Part shown: positions 1-6,398 of the stretch, one piece after another
Position numbering within the stretch: the first letter of the stretch is position 1
Layout: each line of letters starts with the position of its first letter
NCBI GenBank assembly: GCA_937900165.1
Contig: CALCCX010000143.1
Span: 1 to 6,587 of the forward strand
Length of the DNA: 6,587 bases
Reading direction: 5' to 3'
Source of the DNA: an uncultured Acidimicrobiia bacterium
GTDB taxonomy: Bacteria; Actinomycetota; Acidimicrobiia; Spongiisociales; Spongiisociaceae
Made by a program: the position numbers and the translations under genes
The notes under the pieces: generated by a model
What the model was told of the DNA's origin: nothing
The model's input: only the letters and a program-made list of their open reading frames with translations
Database searches by the model: none

Positions 1-495
1 CATCTGATCTCTTCGCACAGGGTCCAACGGGCAGTAAAGGGTCCCGCCGACATTGCACCCGAGCGTGATTCCCTTGAACCGAATCATGTCGATCTCGGTC
101 TCGAATGTAGTTCCGTTGTCGTCGGTGAAGAAATTTCCGGTGCCAACGTCTGTGTAGTTGAAGGCGCGAGACAGGAACGCAGCCATCTGGCCCCTCGAAA
201 TGTTGTCGCCTGGACAAAACTCTGTTCCGGCTGCGTTACATCCCAGCGTTATTCCAGCGGCTTGCAAGGCCTCGATGTCATCTTCGAAATTCGAGCCGTC
301 GTCGTCGGTGAACACGTTGCCGGTGTTGGTGTTGACGAGGCCGAGGGCTCGTGTGATGAACGCCGCCATCTGACCCCTTGTGACGTTGTCGCCTGGACAG
401 TAGATGGTTCCCGTCGCATCACAGCCCAGCGTTATGCCTTCGATGGCAATCAGCTCGATATTGGCCTCATGGGTGTTGCCGTCGTCATCGCCGAA
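1..495 (-). repeat. 183-bp in-frame tandem repeat encoding SLH-like units
   Basis: Two complete units (495-313 and 312-130) and one partial unit (129-1) repeat with a spacing of exactly 183 bases. An identical 15-base block occurs at 202-216 and again at 385-399. Elsewhere the copies have diverged at the DNA level while keeping the protein motifs, so this is an old protein-repeat array and not a recent DNA duplication. Confidence 0.85.
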
Positions 496-588
496 GGTCC
501 CACCGCTGCTGATGGCGCCTGCCGATACCGAAATTACTACCAGAAGCAACAATGCCAGCGCCATACCAGACGCCCTGCGACTCAACAT
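1..588 (-). CDS. Secreted SLH-repeat surface protein, N-terminal part (runs off the left edge)
   Basis: The reading frame is open from an ATG at 588 down to base 1, giving 196 residues with no stop, so the gene continues beyond the window. Residues 1-5 are basic (two Arg). Residues 9-19 form a hydrophobic core, and residues 20-25 (SVSAGA) look like a signal-peptidase site, so export is predicted. Immediately after comes a tandem repeat with an exact period of 61 residues. Each repeat opens with F-[GT]-D-D-[DN]-G (residues 32, 93, 154), continues with an acidic helix, then G-I-T-L-G-C (Cys56, 117, 178), a second Cys-Pro (Cys64, 125, 186) and R-[GR]-D/Q-Q-M. The first two copies are followed by A-A-F. 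This matches S-layer-homology-like repeats common in actinobacterial surface proteins. The two cysteines per repeat are eight residues apart and could form a disulphide after export. SLH domains are known to bind secondary cell-wall polymers, so a cell-surface role is inferred. What lies downstream of the repeats cannot be seen. The Shine-Dalgarno sequence before the ATG is only a weak purine run (GAGAGAG). Confidence 0.85.
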   Translation of the reverse strand, partial: MLSRRASGMALALLLLVVISVSAGAISSGGTFGDDDGNTHEANIELIAIEGITLGCDATGTIYCPGDNVTRGQMAAFITRALGLVNTNTGNVFTDDDGSNFEDDIEALQAAGITLGCNAAGTEFCPGDNISRGQMAAFLSRAFNYTDVGTGNFFTDDNGTTFETEIDMIRFKGITLGCNVGGTLYCPLDPVRRDQM

Positions 589-785
589 TCTCTCTCAACC
601 CCCCAAAGGTTGGCTCGTTTCACTCACTCAGCCAGACGACACAATAGATCAGTATTGGTGGAAAATGGAAGCGGCTTCTGGATTTCTGTGAATCGGGCCA
701 CTGATTTCTCCGTGGCGGCGGTAACTCGGAGGGCTGTCCCGGCAGGGTCTCGACCGGACGGGGGCCAGCTCCCGACCAAGGGAAA

Positions 786-804
786 ACGCCCTTTCCGCGG
801 GCGT
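786..804. other. GC-rich hairpin in the divergent intergenic region
   Basis: A perfect 6-bp inverted repeat (ACGCCC at 786-791, GGGCGT at 799-804) encloses a 7-base loop. Read on the minus strand, the 3' arm is followed by TTT, so the element has a weak terminator or attenuator look in the leader of the SLH gene. Read on the plus strand, it lies about 45 bases before the thioesterase start. I could not fit the surrounding bases to any riboswitch class I know. The role is unknown. Confidence 0.3.
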
Positions 805-849
805 GTTGCCGTGTATACCCCGCTGGCGCCCACCACTACCGTACCTTTC

Positions 850-1308
850 ATGTTCGACTCGTCTTTTGACCCCGAATCCGGTTTCAACGGATTGCTCGGT
901 CTCGATTGGCGACATGTTGGCGGGGACCGGGTCGTGGCCGGGATTCGGGTGACCGACCAACTAAAACAGCCATACGGAATCGTGCACGGTGGTTTGTATT
1001 GCTCTGTTATCGAAGCAGTCTGTTCAGTGGGAGCCGCATCGTGGGGATTCGGGCACGGCGTCGAAGGTGTCGTCGGTGTCTCGAATACGACCGATTTCCT
1101 CAGGGCGCATCGTGAGGGAGACCTGGAGGCGGTGGCCACCCCTGTATATCAGGGCCGGACCTATCAGATTTGGCAGGCAATCGTTCGCCGCGATTCGGAC
1201 GACAAGCCGGTAGCCAGGGGGCAGTTGAGGGTGCAGCACATCGACGATCCCCAGAACGTTGGCCGAACTGATCGCGGTGTTGAGGGAGGCGATGAGCGGA
1301 TCGCCTAG
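850..1308 (+). CDS. PaaI-type hotdog-fold acyl-CoA thioesterase
   Basis: The 152-residue protein has the usual size of single-domain hotdog thioesterases, which hydrolyse acyl-CoA or aryl-CoA thioesters in the cytoplasm. Residues 40-48 read QPYGIVHGG, the family signature before the central hotdog helix. Glu55 lies in that helix, seven residues after the last Gly, where the catalytic acid sits in the PaaI/4-hydroxybenzoyl-CoA thioesterase group. The strand G-V-S-N-T-T-D-F-L-R-A (76-86) and the segment V-Y-Q-G-R-T-Y-Q-I-W-Q-A (about 98-110) are also typical. The substrate cannot be told from sequence. The frame stays open far upstream (back to 262), but that part is antisense to the SLH gene and has no family character. 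The ATG at 850 places the hotdog domain at the correct distance from the N-terminus, although no clear Shine-Dalgarno precedes it. The last 17 bases overlap the start of the heme A synthase gene, suggesting one transcript and coupled translation. Confidence 0.85.
   Translation: MFDSSFDPESGFNGLLGLDWRHVGGDRVVAGIRVTDQLKQPYGIVHGGLYCSVIEAVCSVGAASWGFGHGVEGVVGVSNTTDFLRAHREGDLEAVATPVYQGRTYQIWQAIVRRDSDDKPVARGQLRVQHIDDPQNVGRTDRGVEGGDERIA
1282..1289 (+). promoter_or_regulatory. Ribosome binding site for the heme A synthase start
   Basis: The purine run GAGGGAGG lies just before the ATG at 1292. Pairing through AGGG leaves 5 bases to the ATG, while pairing through GGAGG leaves only 2. It sits inside the end of the thioesterase gene and favours the ATG at 1292 over the in-frame TTG at 1259, which would add 11 residues. 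Confidence 0.6.
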
Positions 1309-2305
1309 CCTTGGGGCTGTGAGTGTCACTCTGCGCTTGGCCTGGACAACCCTGATTTTCAACATCGGCGTCATTGCGATGGGCGCCGTCGTCAGGGCGA
1401 CGGCCTCGGGAGCCGGGTGTGGTCGATCCTGGCCGAGTTGTCAGGGCGCGTTCGTACCTGCCGAACTCTCGGGTGCGACGCTCATCGAATTCACCCACCG
1501 AGCGACTTCTGGCATTGCGATGCTGCTCACCTATGCGTTGTTCATTGCCGCGGCCCGCGTCGACGGACGTCGCCCCTTCACCGTGATCAACGCCCTCAAA
1601 GGCTCAATGCTCGCCAAGGCGACTGGCTGGGCGGTCATCACAGTCACCGTCTCTGCCCTCATCGGCGCAGCGATCGTCTTGTTCGAGTGGGTCACAGACG
1701 ACAGCTCGGTGGCCCGATTGGTTACCGTGCCTCTCCATCTGCTGAATACGTTCGCGTTGTTGGCTGCCCTGGCAGTTTCGATCTCTGCCTTACAAGCCCC
1801 GGTACGGTTGCGATTTGGCCGCACTGAGAAACGAACGGCCCGCCTCCTGCTCGGGTCGATAATCGTGGTTGCTGCGGCGGGCGCGGTAACCGCCCTGTCC
1901 GACACCCTTTTTCCTTCAGAATCTCTGAGGGCCGGCTTGGCGGCAGATTTCTCCTCGACCGCCGCGTGGATGACAAGGGTAAGAGTCGCTCATCCGATTC
2001 TGGCGGTGATGGCCGCAATATTGGTCGTCAAGATTGTCTCTTCTTCTCGCATCCCTGAGGCGGTTCGTGGGGGTCGATGGGCGAGACTCGTCGTCTGGCT
2101 GGTCGCCGCACAACTTGTTGCTGGAGTGGTCAATGTCGTGCTCCTCACTCCGGTGTGGATGCAGGTCATCCACATAATCTTGGCCGATTCGTTGTGGGTT
2201 GTCCTGGTCTGGCTCGTCATTGAACTGGCAAGCGATCAGAGCAGACCGGCCAATTCTGCTGCGGTCTCGACCGGAGCGGCGCACAACATTTCCTCGCAGA
2301 CGTAG
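1292..2305 (+). CDS. ctaA: Heme A synthase (CtaA/Cox15 family)
   Basis: This 337-residue membrane protein is predicted to oxidise the C8 methyl of heme O to the formyl group of heme A, the cofactor of aa3-type cytochrome oxidases. About eight hydrophobic segments are visible (roughly residues 17-36, 70-90, 110-131, 146-166, 184-202, 232-250, 264-285, 292-311). The first loop carries the family signature G-A-V-V-R-A-T-A-S-G-A-G-C, then W-P-S-C-Q-G, with Cys43 and Cys50 seven apart as in Bacillus CtaA. Next comes I-E-F-T-H-R with Glu66 and His69. His69, His149 (VPLHLLNT), His234 (RVAHP) and His294 (QVIHI) match the four heme ligands in order and helix position. The second cysteine pair of Bacillus CtaA is absent. 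The A-L-S-D-T-L-F-P motif stands in that region instead, as in many Cox15-type proteins. Translation is probably coupled to the thioesterase upstream. The gene is not next to other cytochrome oxidase genes here. Its last 70 bases, coding for the tail after the last helix, overlap the end of the opposing DUF255 gene. Confidence 0.93.
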   Translation: MSGSPSLGAVSVTLRLAWTTLIFNIGVIAMGAVVRATASGAGCGRSWPSCQGAFVPAELSGATLIEFTHRATSGIAMLLTYALFIAAARVDGRRPFTVINALKGSMLAKATGWAVITVTVSALIGAAIVLFEWVTDDSSVARLVTVPLHLLNTFALLAALAVSISALQAPVRLRFGRTEKRTARLLLGSIIVVAAAGAVTALSDTLFPSESLRAGLAADFSSTAAWMTRVRVAHPILAVMAAILVVKIVSSSRIPEAVRGGRWARLVVWLVAAQLVAGVVNVVLLTPVWMQVIHIILADSLWVVLVWLVIELASDQSRPANSAAVSTGAAHNISSQT

Positions 2306-4254
2306 GCGAGGGTCTTCCCGCTCACCGACCGTCCGGCCAGCAGTGGGACGACCTCGCCATCCTCTCCGGCGCGGTCCACGGCCAACATGACATGGGGGCG
2401 GTAGTCTTTCCATACGGTGGCTGCGAGCGAAGCAGATTCCTCTCCCACCAACGCCACCTCCTTGATCCCCGCCAGCGTTGTAGCGTGAACCGCAGCGAGA
2501 TACGCCACGGCCGAGGGCGATCGTTTGAACAACTCGGCACCTGCCAGCAGAATCTCTTGGTATCTGTCCAGGCTCGAGCTCTCCCCGGTGTAGGCGGCGT
2601 GCATCATGTACGCCTCGGCGGCCAGCGAGGCCCCGGCTGCGGTCGGGTTGTCTTGTTGGTCGGTCGGTCTGGTGATCAGACCACCAACTTCGGTAGATGT
2701 CGCGTAGACCACCCCTGCCTTGCCCGAGAAACGTCTGGTCATTGCGCCAACGTGGGAGCAGGCCTGTTCGAACCACTCGACCTCACCCGTCGCCTGGTAA
2801 AGGGTGAAGAGGCCAACCGCCATTGCCGCATGGTCTGCCAACATCCCAATGCCACCGGGTTTGCCCTTGGCCCACGAACGGAGCAGACGACCTTCGTTAT
2901 CAAAAAGATGATCTCGTGCGAAAATCGCGATCCGTCTGGCCGACTCGAGGAATCGATCTTCATCCAGCACGGCCCCGGCGACGGCAAAGGCTCGCATGGC
3001 AAGTCCGTTCCACTCGGTGATGATCTTGTCGTCGAGACTCGGGCGTACCCGCTTCGTGCGAGCTTCGAAGAGGGATCTCTTGGCCGACGTGACGATCCTC
3101 TCGATCTCTGCCATCGGACGGTCGAATCGACCTGAGAGTGTTTCGAAATCCAATGCCTGATGCAGGACGTTCGACCCCTCAAAGTTTCCGTTGGAGCTGA
3201 CTCCAAGGGCGGCCGCAGCGATGAGGGCATCGTCGCCGACGACGCTGGTGAGCTCATCCAGCGTGAATACGTAGAACGTCCCTTCCCTTCCTTGGGAGTC
3301 GGCATCTTCCGCCGCGAATATGCCTCCCGATTCGTGAGTCATGTCGCGTTGTAAATACTCGAGGGTCTCAACGGCGACATCCTTGAAGCTCTCGATCCCG
3401 GTCACCTGCCAAGCCGCTAGATAAATCCTCGCCAATTCCGCGTTGTTGTAGAGCATCTTTTCGAAATGCGGAATCATCCAGTGGTCGTCGACCGAATACC
3501 TCGCGAACCCTCCGCCGAGATGATCCCGGATCCCACCTTTGGCCATCTTGGAAAGAGTGACGGCAAGCATTGTTCTCGCCTCTGCTGCCCATGGTTGGCT
3601 CGAGACCCTCAGCAAGAACTCGAGAACCGGCTCCTGAGGAAACTTGGGAGCGCCTCCGAACCCACCGTTGTTCTCATCGAACTGTTGAACAAACGTCTGA
3701 TAGGCGTTCACGACGATTTGGCGGTCCGGCATCCGCTCACCGGGTGAAACGCCCTCGCCGATCGCCTCGGTAATGCCGGCTGCCTGGTCGAGCACCTCTG
3801 TTCTGCGATTCGTCCATGCATCATGGACTGCTCCCATCACCCGCTGGAACGATGGCATGCCGTGTCTGTCCTCGTTCGGGAAATACGTACCGGCGAAGAA
3901 CGGACGCCTGTCCGGGGTCAGAAAGAGGGTCATCGGCCAACCGCCTCGGCCGGTCATCGCCTGAACCGCTTGCATGTAGATCGAGTCGACGTCTGGGCGC
4001 TCTTCTCTGTCGACTTTTACCGCGACGAACAGTTCGTTGAGGAGTTGGGCTGTGGCCTCGTCTTCGAAGGACTCTCGCTCCATCACATGGCACCAATGGC
4101 AAGTGGAGTAGCCGATCGAAAGTAGTACAGGGCGGTCAGCAGCATCCGCAGCTTCGAAGGCCTCATCCCCCCATGGGTACCAGTCGACGGGGTTGTCCTG
4201 ATGTTGAAGGAGATATGGAGAGGTCTCCTCGGCAAGGCGGTTCGGCATACCCAT
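2236..4254 (-). CDS. DUF255 (YyaL/SPATA20-type) thioredoxin-fold protein with an alpha/alpha-barrel domain
   Basis: At 672 residues this is a full-length member of the family also called thioredoxin domain-containing protein, YyaL, or spermatogenesis-associated protein 20 in animals. The N-terminus N-R-L-A-E-E-T-S-P-Y-L-L-Q-H and N-P-V-D-W-Y-P-W (about 5-28) is diagnostic. The thioredoxin-like domain carries G-Y-S-T-C-H-W-C-H-V-M with the redox-type pair Cys52 and Cys55, then V-D-R-E-E-R-P-D (81-88) and G-G-W-P-M-T-L-F-L-T-P (104-114). The rest resembles the (alpha/alpha)6 barrel of N-acylglucosamine 2-epimerase and cellobiose epimerase folds. It includes G-G-F-G-G-A-P-K-F-P (197-206) and a conserved block at 247-268 ending in P-H-F-E-K-M-L. 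The C-terminal A-Y-V-C-E-E-M and later Ala-Pro are also family features, so the stop at 2236 looks real. The reaction is not established for this family, and I do not assign one. No signal peptide is seen, so it is probably cytoplasmic. An ATG two codons later (4248) is an equally possible start. Neither has a good Shine-Dalgarno. Confidence 0.92.
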   Translation of the reverse strand: MGMPNRLAEETSPYLLQHQDNPVDWYPWGDEAFEAADAADRPVLLSIGYSTCHWCHVMERESFEDEATAQLLNELFVAVKVDREERPDVDSIYMQAVQAMTGRGGWPMTLFLTPDRRPFFAGTYFPNEDRHGMPSFQRVMGAVHDAWTNRRTEVLDQAAGITEAIGEGVSPGERMPDRQIVVNAYQTFVQQFDENNGGFGGAPKFPQEPVLEFLLRVSSQPWAAEARTMLAVTLSKMAKGGIRDHLGGGFARYSVDDHWMIPHFEKMLYNNAELARIYLAAWQVTGIESFKDVAVETLEYLQRDMTHESGGIFAAEDADSQGREGTFYVFTLDELTSVVGDDALIAAAALGVSSNGNFEGSNVLHQALDFETLSGRFDRPMAEIERIVTSAKRSLFEARTKRVRPSLDDKIITEWNGLAMRAFAVAGAVLDEDRFLESARRIAIFARDHLFDNEGRLLRSWAKGKPGGIGMLADHAAMAVGLFTLYQATGEVEWFEQACSHVGAMTRRFSGKAGVVYATSTEVGGLITRPTDQQDNPTAAGASLAAEAYMMHAAYTGESSSLDRYQEILLAGAELFKRSPSAVAYLAAVHATTLAGIKEVALVGEESASLAATVWKDYRPHVMLAVDRAGEDGEVVPLLAGRSVSGKTLAYVCEEMLCAAPVETAAELAGLL

Positions 4255-4275
4255 ACGCTAGGCGCATGCTCGACA

Positions 4276-4304
4276 ATCACATGTGCCATGAACCGTCGGC
4301 TCAA
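4276..4304 (-). promoter_or_regulatory. Possible promoter of the DUF255 gene
   Basis: On the minus strand, TTGAGC (4304-4299) resembles a -35 box (TTGACA). After a 17-base spacer, TGTGAT (4281-4276) matches 4 of 6 positions of a -10 box. Transcription would start near 4269, leaving a leader of only about 15 bases. That agrees with the lack of a visible Shine-Dalgarno before the ATG at 4254. Confidence 0.35.
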
Positions 4305-4515
4305 TGACCAGGCAGGATGTCATGGGGAACAATCGCGAGCGAACAGACGTTTGCCATAGAGAGACCGGCTTCCTCTTGAGAAGGTTTGTGATCACCAGAA
4401 TTTCTTTGTCCCAGAACAAGAAAACCGTGGTATTCAGGGTACTGCCTGTGAGAGACTCGCAGTCGGAAGTATTCGGCGGCAACCGATCTACCTCCCGGGC
4501 GTGTGAAAAAGGGGC

Positions 4516-4544
4516 TTCACATGAGGCATGAGCTTTGGCATAGT
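4516..4544 (+). promoter_or_regulatory. Possible promoter of the sigma-factor gene
   Basis: TTCACA (4516-4521) matches 5 of 6 positions of the -35 consensus. After exactly 17 bases, CATAGT (4539-4544) matches 4 of 6 of the -10 consensus. A transcript would begin near 4551, downstream of the ATG at 4528. That supports the later start at 4615 for the sigma factor and gives a leader of about 64 bases. Confidence 0.4.
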
Positions 4545-4599
4545 GTCGCCCGAGGCGGTGGTTTCGGACGGTGCCATCGTGACCAACTTCCCCCTGGAC

Positions 4600-4605
4600 G
4601 GAGGA
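4600..4605 (+). promoter_or_regulatory. Ribosome binding site deciding the sigma-factor start
   Basis: GGAGGA is a strong Shine-Dalgarno sequence ending 9 bases before the ATG at 4615. It makes 4615 a better start than the in-frame ATG at 4528. Confidence 0.6.
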
Positions 4606-4614
4606 CTCTTCTGC

Positions 4615-5628
4615 ATGGTAGTTGCTAATACAAAACGCCGCGCCACCGTGACCACACCCGCTGATGCGCGGACGCGGCGTGAGCGTGAACGAAACCGAAG
4701 CAAGCTCACCGATGAGCGAGGACGGCTTACGACCGACCTGGTCAGTCAGTATCTGACCGCGATCGGCGAATACGAGCTACTCACCGCTGAGCAAGAGGTC
4801 GAACTCGCCCAGCAGATCGAGTCGGGCGAAGAGGCCGCCCGCCAACTCGAAGAGGGCGGCATCAAGGGCAAGCGGGCGCAGATTGAAGTGCGCCGTCGGC
4901 TTCGTAAAGGCCGCGAGGCGAAAGACGCGTTCCTGACGGCCAATCTGCGTTTGGTGGTTGCCAACGCCCGCCGGTACGCCAACACGTCCGGGATCGATTT
5001 CTTGGACCTCATCCAAGAAGGAAATCTCGGTCTGATCCGTGCGGTCGAAAAGTTCGACTGGCGTAAGGGCTTCAAATTCTCTACGTATGCCACCTGGTGG
5101 ATTCGTCAGGCGATTACTCGAGCCATCGCCGACAAGTCCAGGACGGTCCGAATTCCGGTCCATCTCCATGACACCTTGGCAGCGGTGCGTGCGGCGCAGG
5201 CGAGTCTCAAAGCCGAGCTGGGACGTGATCCGAAGCCGGCCGAGATTGCCGAAGAGGCGGGTGTGACGATCGACAAGGTCGAGCTCGCTCTGAGCGTGGC
5301 CGACACGGTGTCTCTGGAACAGCCGGTTGGAGAAGATGGTGCGCAGCTCGGAGACTTCATCGAAGATGAGGACGCGGCCGACCCGGTCAGAGTGACCGAA
5401 GAGATGGACGTTGCGAACAGTTTGCGGAAATCGATCGAGCGTCTGCCAGACCGCGAAGGCAGAATTTTGGCCCTGCGGTATGGCTTCTACGACGGTGTTC
5501 CGCGTACGCTCGAAGAGATCGGCGAGGAGTTCAATCTCACGAGGGAACGTATACGCCAGCTCGAGAAGTTGGCTCTCTGTCGCCTCCGTCATCCCTCGTT
5601 CGGGATACGCGAGCAGGACCTGATCTAG
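4615..5628 (+). CDS. RNA polymerase sigma-70 family factor, primary-like (probably group 2)
   Basis: Counting from the ATG at 4615, the protein has 337 residues and binds core RNA polymerase to direct promoter recognition. After a basic N-terminus (about residues 7-30), region 1.2 is seen at 41-75 (D-L-V-S-Q-Y-L-T-A-I-G). Region 2 is at about 104-175, including D-L-I-Q-E-G-N-L-G-L and F-S-T-Y-A-T-W-W-I-R-Q-A-I-T-R. In region 2.4, Gln165 and Thr168 match the pair that reads the -10 element in Escherichia coli sigma-70. Region 3 follows at about 180-260. Region 4.2 ends with the helix-turn-helix R-T-L-E-E-I-G-E-E-F-N-L-T-R-E-R-I-R-Q-L (297-316), where Arg310, Glu311, Arg314 and Gln315 line up with -35-reading residues. 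No acidic region 1.1 is present, and the end after L-R-H-P-S departs from the usual primary-sigma tail. I therefore favour a group 2 factor over the housekeeping one, though a short primary sigma is possible. An in-frame ATG at 4528 would add 29 residues lacking any sigma character. Confidence 0.93.
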   Translation: MVVANTKRRATVTTPADARTRRERERNRSKLTDERGRLTTDLVSQYLTAIGEYELLTAEQEVELAQQIESGEEAARQLEEGGIKGKRAQIEVRRRLRKGREAKDAFLTANLRLVVANARRYANTSGIDFLDLIQEGNLGLIRAVEKFDWRKGFKFSTYATWWIRQAITRAIADKSRTVRIPVHLHDTLAAVRAAQASLKAELGRDPKPAEIAEEAGVTIDKVELALSVADTVSLEQPVGEDGAQLGDFIEDEDAADPVRVTEEMDVANSLRKSIERLPDREGRILALRYGFYDGVPRTLEEIGEEFNLTRERIRQLEKLALCRLRHPSFGIREQDLI

Positions 5629-5686
5629 GGCGGAGTATTTCGCTCTAGACAGGTTCCTTCCTCACGCGATTTCAATTCGAACCCAA

Positions 5687-5722
5687 GAGACCCGGCGCCA
5701 CCTCTGAGGGCCGTCGGGTCTC
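5687..5722 (+). terminator. Possible terminator hairpin after the sigma-factor gene
   Basis: A perfect 8-bp inverted repeat (GAGACCCG at 5687-5694, CGGGTCTC at 5715-5722) encloses a 20-base loop that can partly fold itself. It lies 58 bases after the sigma stop and 57 bases before the next gene. The bases after it (AAGAATTT) give only a weak U-tract, so it may be a poor intrinsic terminator or an mRNA-end stabiliser. Confidence 0.4.
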
Positions 5723-5779
5723 AAGAATTTCGGCGGTTCGTGCAAAGGTGTTGCGTCGGAATGATCGAAGAGAGTCCAA

Positions 5780-6398
5780 ATGTTCGATGGCAAACATGCA
5801 GTTGTGCTCGGAGGGGCAGGGTTCCTTGGATCCCACCTTTGTGACCGGTTGGTGGGTGGTGGCGCCGCTGTCACGTGCATCGACAACCTCATCACAGGTA
5901 ACCCTGACAATGTTGCCCATCTGAGCGGCGAGCCCGGCTTTCGCTTCGTTGACTACGACGTGACCAATTTTCTCACGGTTTCCGGCAACGTCGATTTCAT
6001 TTTCCATCTGGCCTCTCCTGCTTCGCCTGTCGACTATTTGCGCTGGCCGATCCAGACACTGAAAGTGGGCTCACTTGGCACCCACAAGGCCCTCGGTCTG
6101 GCAAGAACCAAAGGGGCGAGGGTGCTGATGGCCTCGACTAGCGAGGTCTATGGCGATCCTCAGGTCAATCCCCAGCCGGAGACCTATTGGGGTCACGTCA
6201 ACCCGGTCGGGCCACGTGGGGTGTACGACGAGGCGAAACGGTTCGCGGAGGCGATGGCCCTTGCGTACCACAGGGAGCATGGAGTTTCGGTGGCATTGGC
6301 GAGGATCTTCAATACCTACGGCCCTCGGATGCGAGTCGATGACGGCAGGGCTGTGCCTGCGTTCTTTTCAGCGGCGTTGAGGGACATCGCTCTTCCTA
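5780..6398 (+). CDS. UDP-glucuronate decarboxylase (UDP-xylose synthase), 3' end missing
   Basis: This NAD-dependent short-chain (extended SDR) enzyme converts UDP-glucuronate to UDP-xylose in the cytoplasm, supplying surface glycan synthesis. Residues 11-20 (GGAGFLGSHL) are the Rossmann nucleotide-binding motif. H-L-A-S-P-A-S-P-V-D-Y (76-86) and P-I-Q-T-L-K-V-G (90-97) are hallmarks separating UDP-xylose synthases from other epimerases. S-T-S-E-V-Y-G-D-P (119-127) contains the active-site Thr/Ser and Glu122. Y-W-G-H-V-N-P (136-142) precedes the catalytic Tyr149 and Lys153 (Y-D-E-A-K-R). R-I-F-N-T-Y-G-P-R-M (175-184) and D-D-G-R (187-190) also fit. Family members have about 310-320 residues. 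Here genuine sequence stops after about residue 206 (A-L-P), so roughly a third is missing, including the C-terminal substrate-binding part. The cause is adapter sequence joined at 6399, not a mutation. The frame continues falsely to a stop at 6431-6433. The start follows a weak purine run (AAGAGAG, 5768-5774) at 5-base spacing. Whether it shares a transcript with the sigma gene is uncertain because of the hairpin between them. Confidence 0.92.

Larger units (their letters stand above)
4255..4614. other. Divergent intergenic region, no gene supported
   Basis: These 360 bases separate the divergent DUF255 and sigma-factor genes. The middle (about 4340-4450) is visibly more AT-rich than the coding regions around it. 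Short open frames exist on both strands (4304-4531 plus, 4258-4482 minus). They have no recognisable domain, mutually exclusive composition and no ribosome binding site, so I treat them as chance. The region holds one plausible promoter for each flanking gene. I see no RNA gene, strong repeat or terminator in it. Confidence 0.5.

Noticed and set aside
262..849. Long in-frame extension upstream of the thioesterase, making a 348-residue protein
   Set aside because: Bases up to 588 are antisense to the well-supported SLH gene, and the extra residues have no family character. The hotdog domain begins properly from the ATG at 850.
589..849. Cyclic-di-GMP (GEMM-type) riboswitch in the minus-strand leader
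   Set aside because: A few short pieces resemble the consensus (a GTTACCG-like segment), but the conserved core blocks are not present in order or with matching stems.
1916..2776. 286-residue minus-strand frame overlapping ctaA and the DUF255 gene
   Set aside because: It is rich in Arg, Gly and Asp without any domain, as expected for a shadow frame in GC-rich DNA. Real conserved proteins occupy other frames over the same bases.
4304..4531. 75-residue plus-strand frame between the DUF255 and sigma genes
   Set aside because: No Shine-Dalgarno, no recognisable motif, AT-rich sequence unlike the neighbouring genes, and it overlaps the predicted sigma promoter.
4521..4628. 35-codon frame in the sigma-factor leader, a possible leader peptide
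   Set aside because: Its start lies before the predicted transcription start, and its sequence looks like a shifted reading of GC-rich DNA. Not supported enough to annotate.
4777..5592. 271-residue minus-strand frame opposite the sigma factor
   Set aside because: It is the antisense of a highly conserved sigma-70 gene and has no motif of its own.
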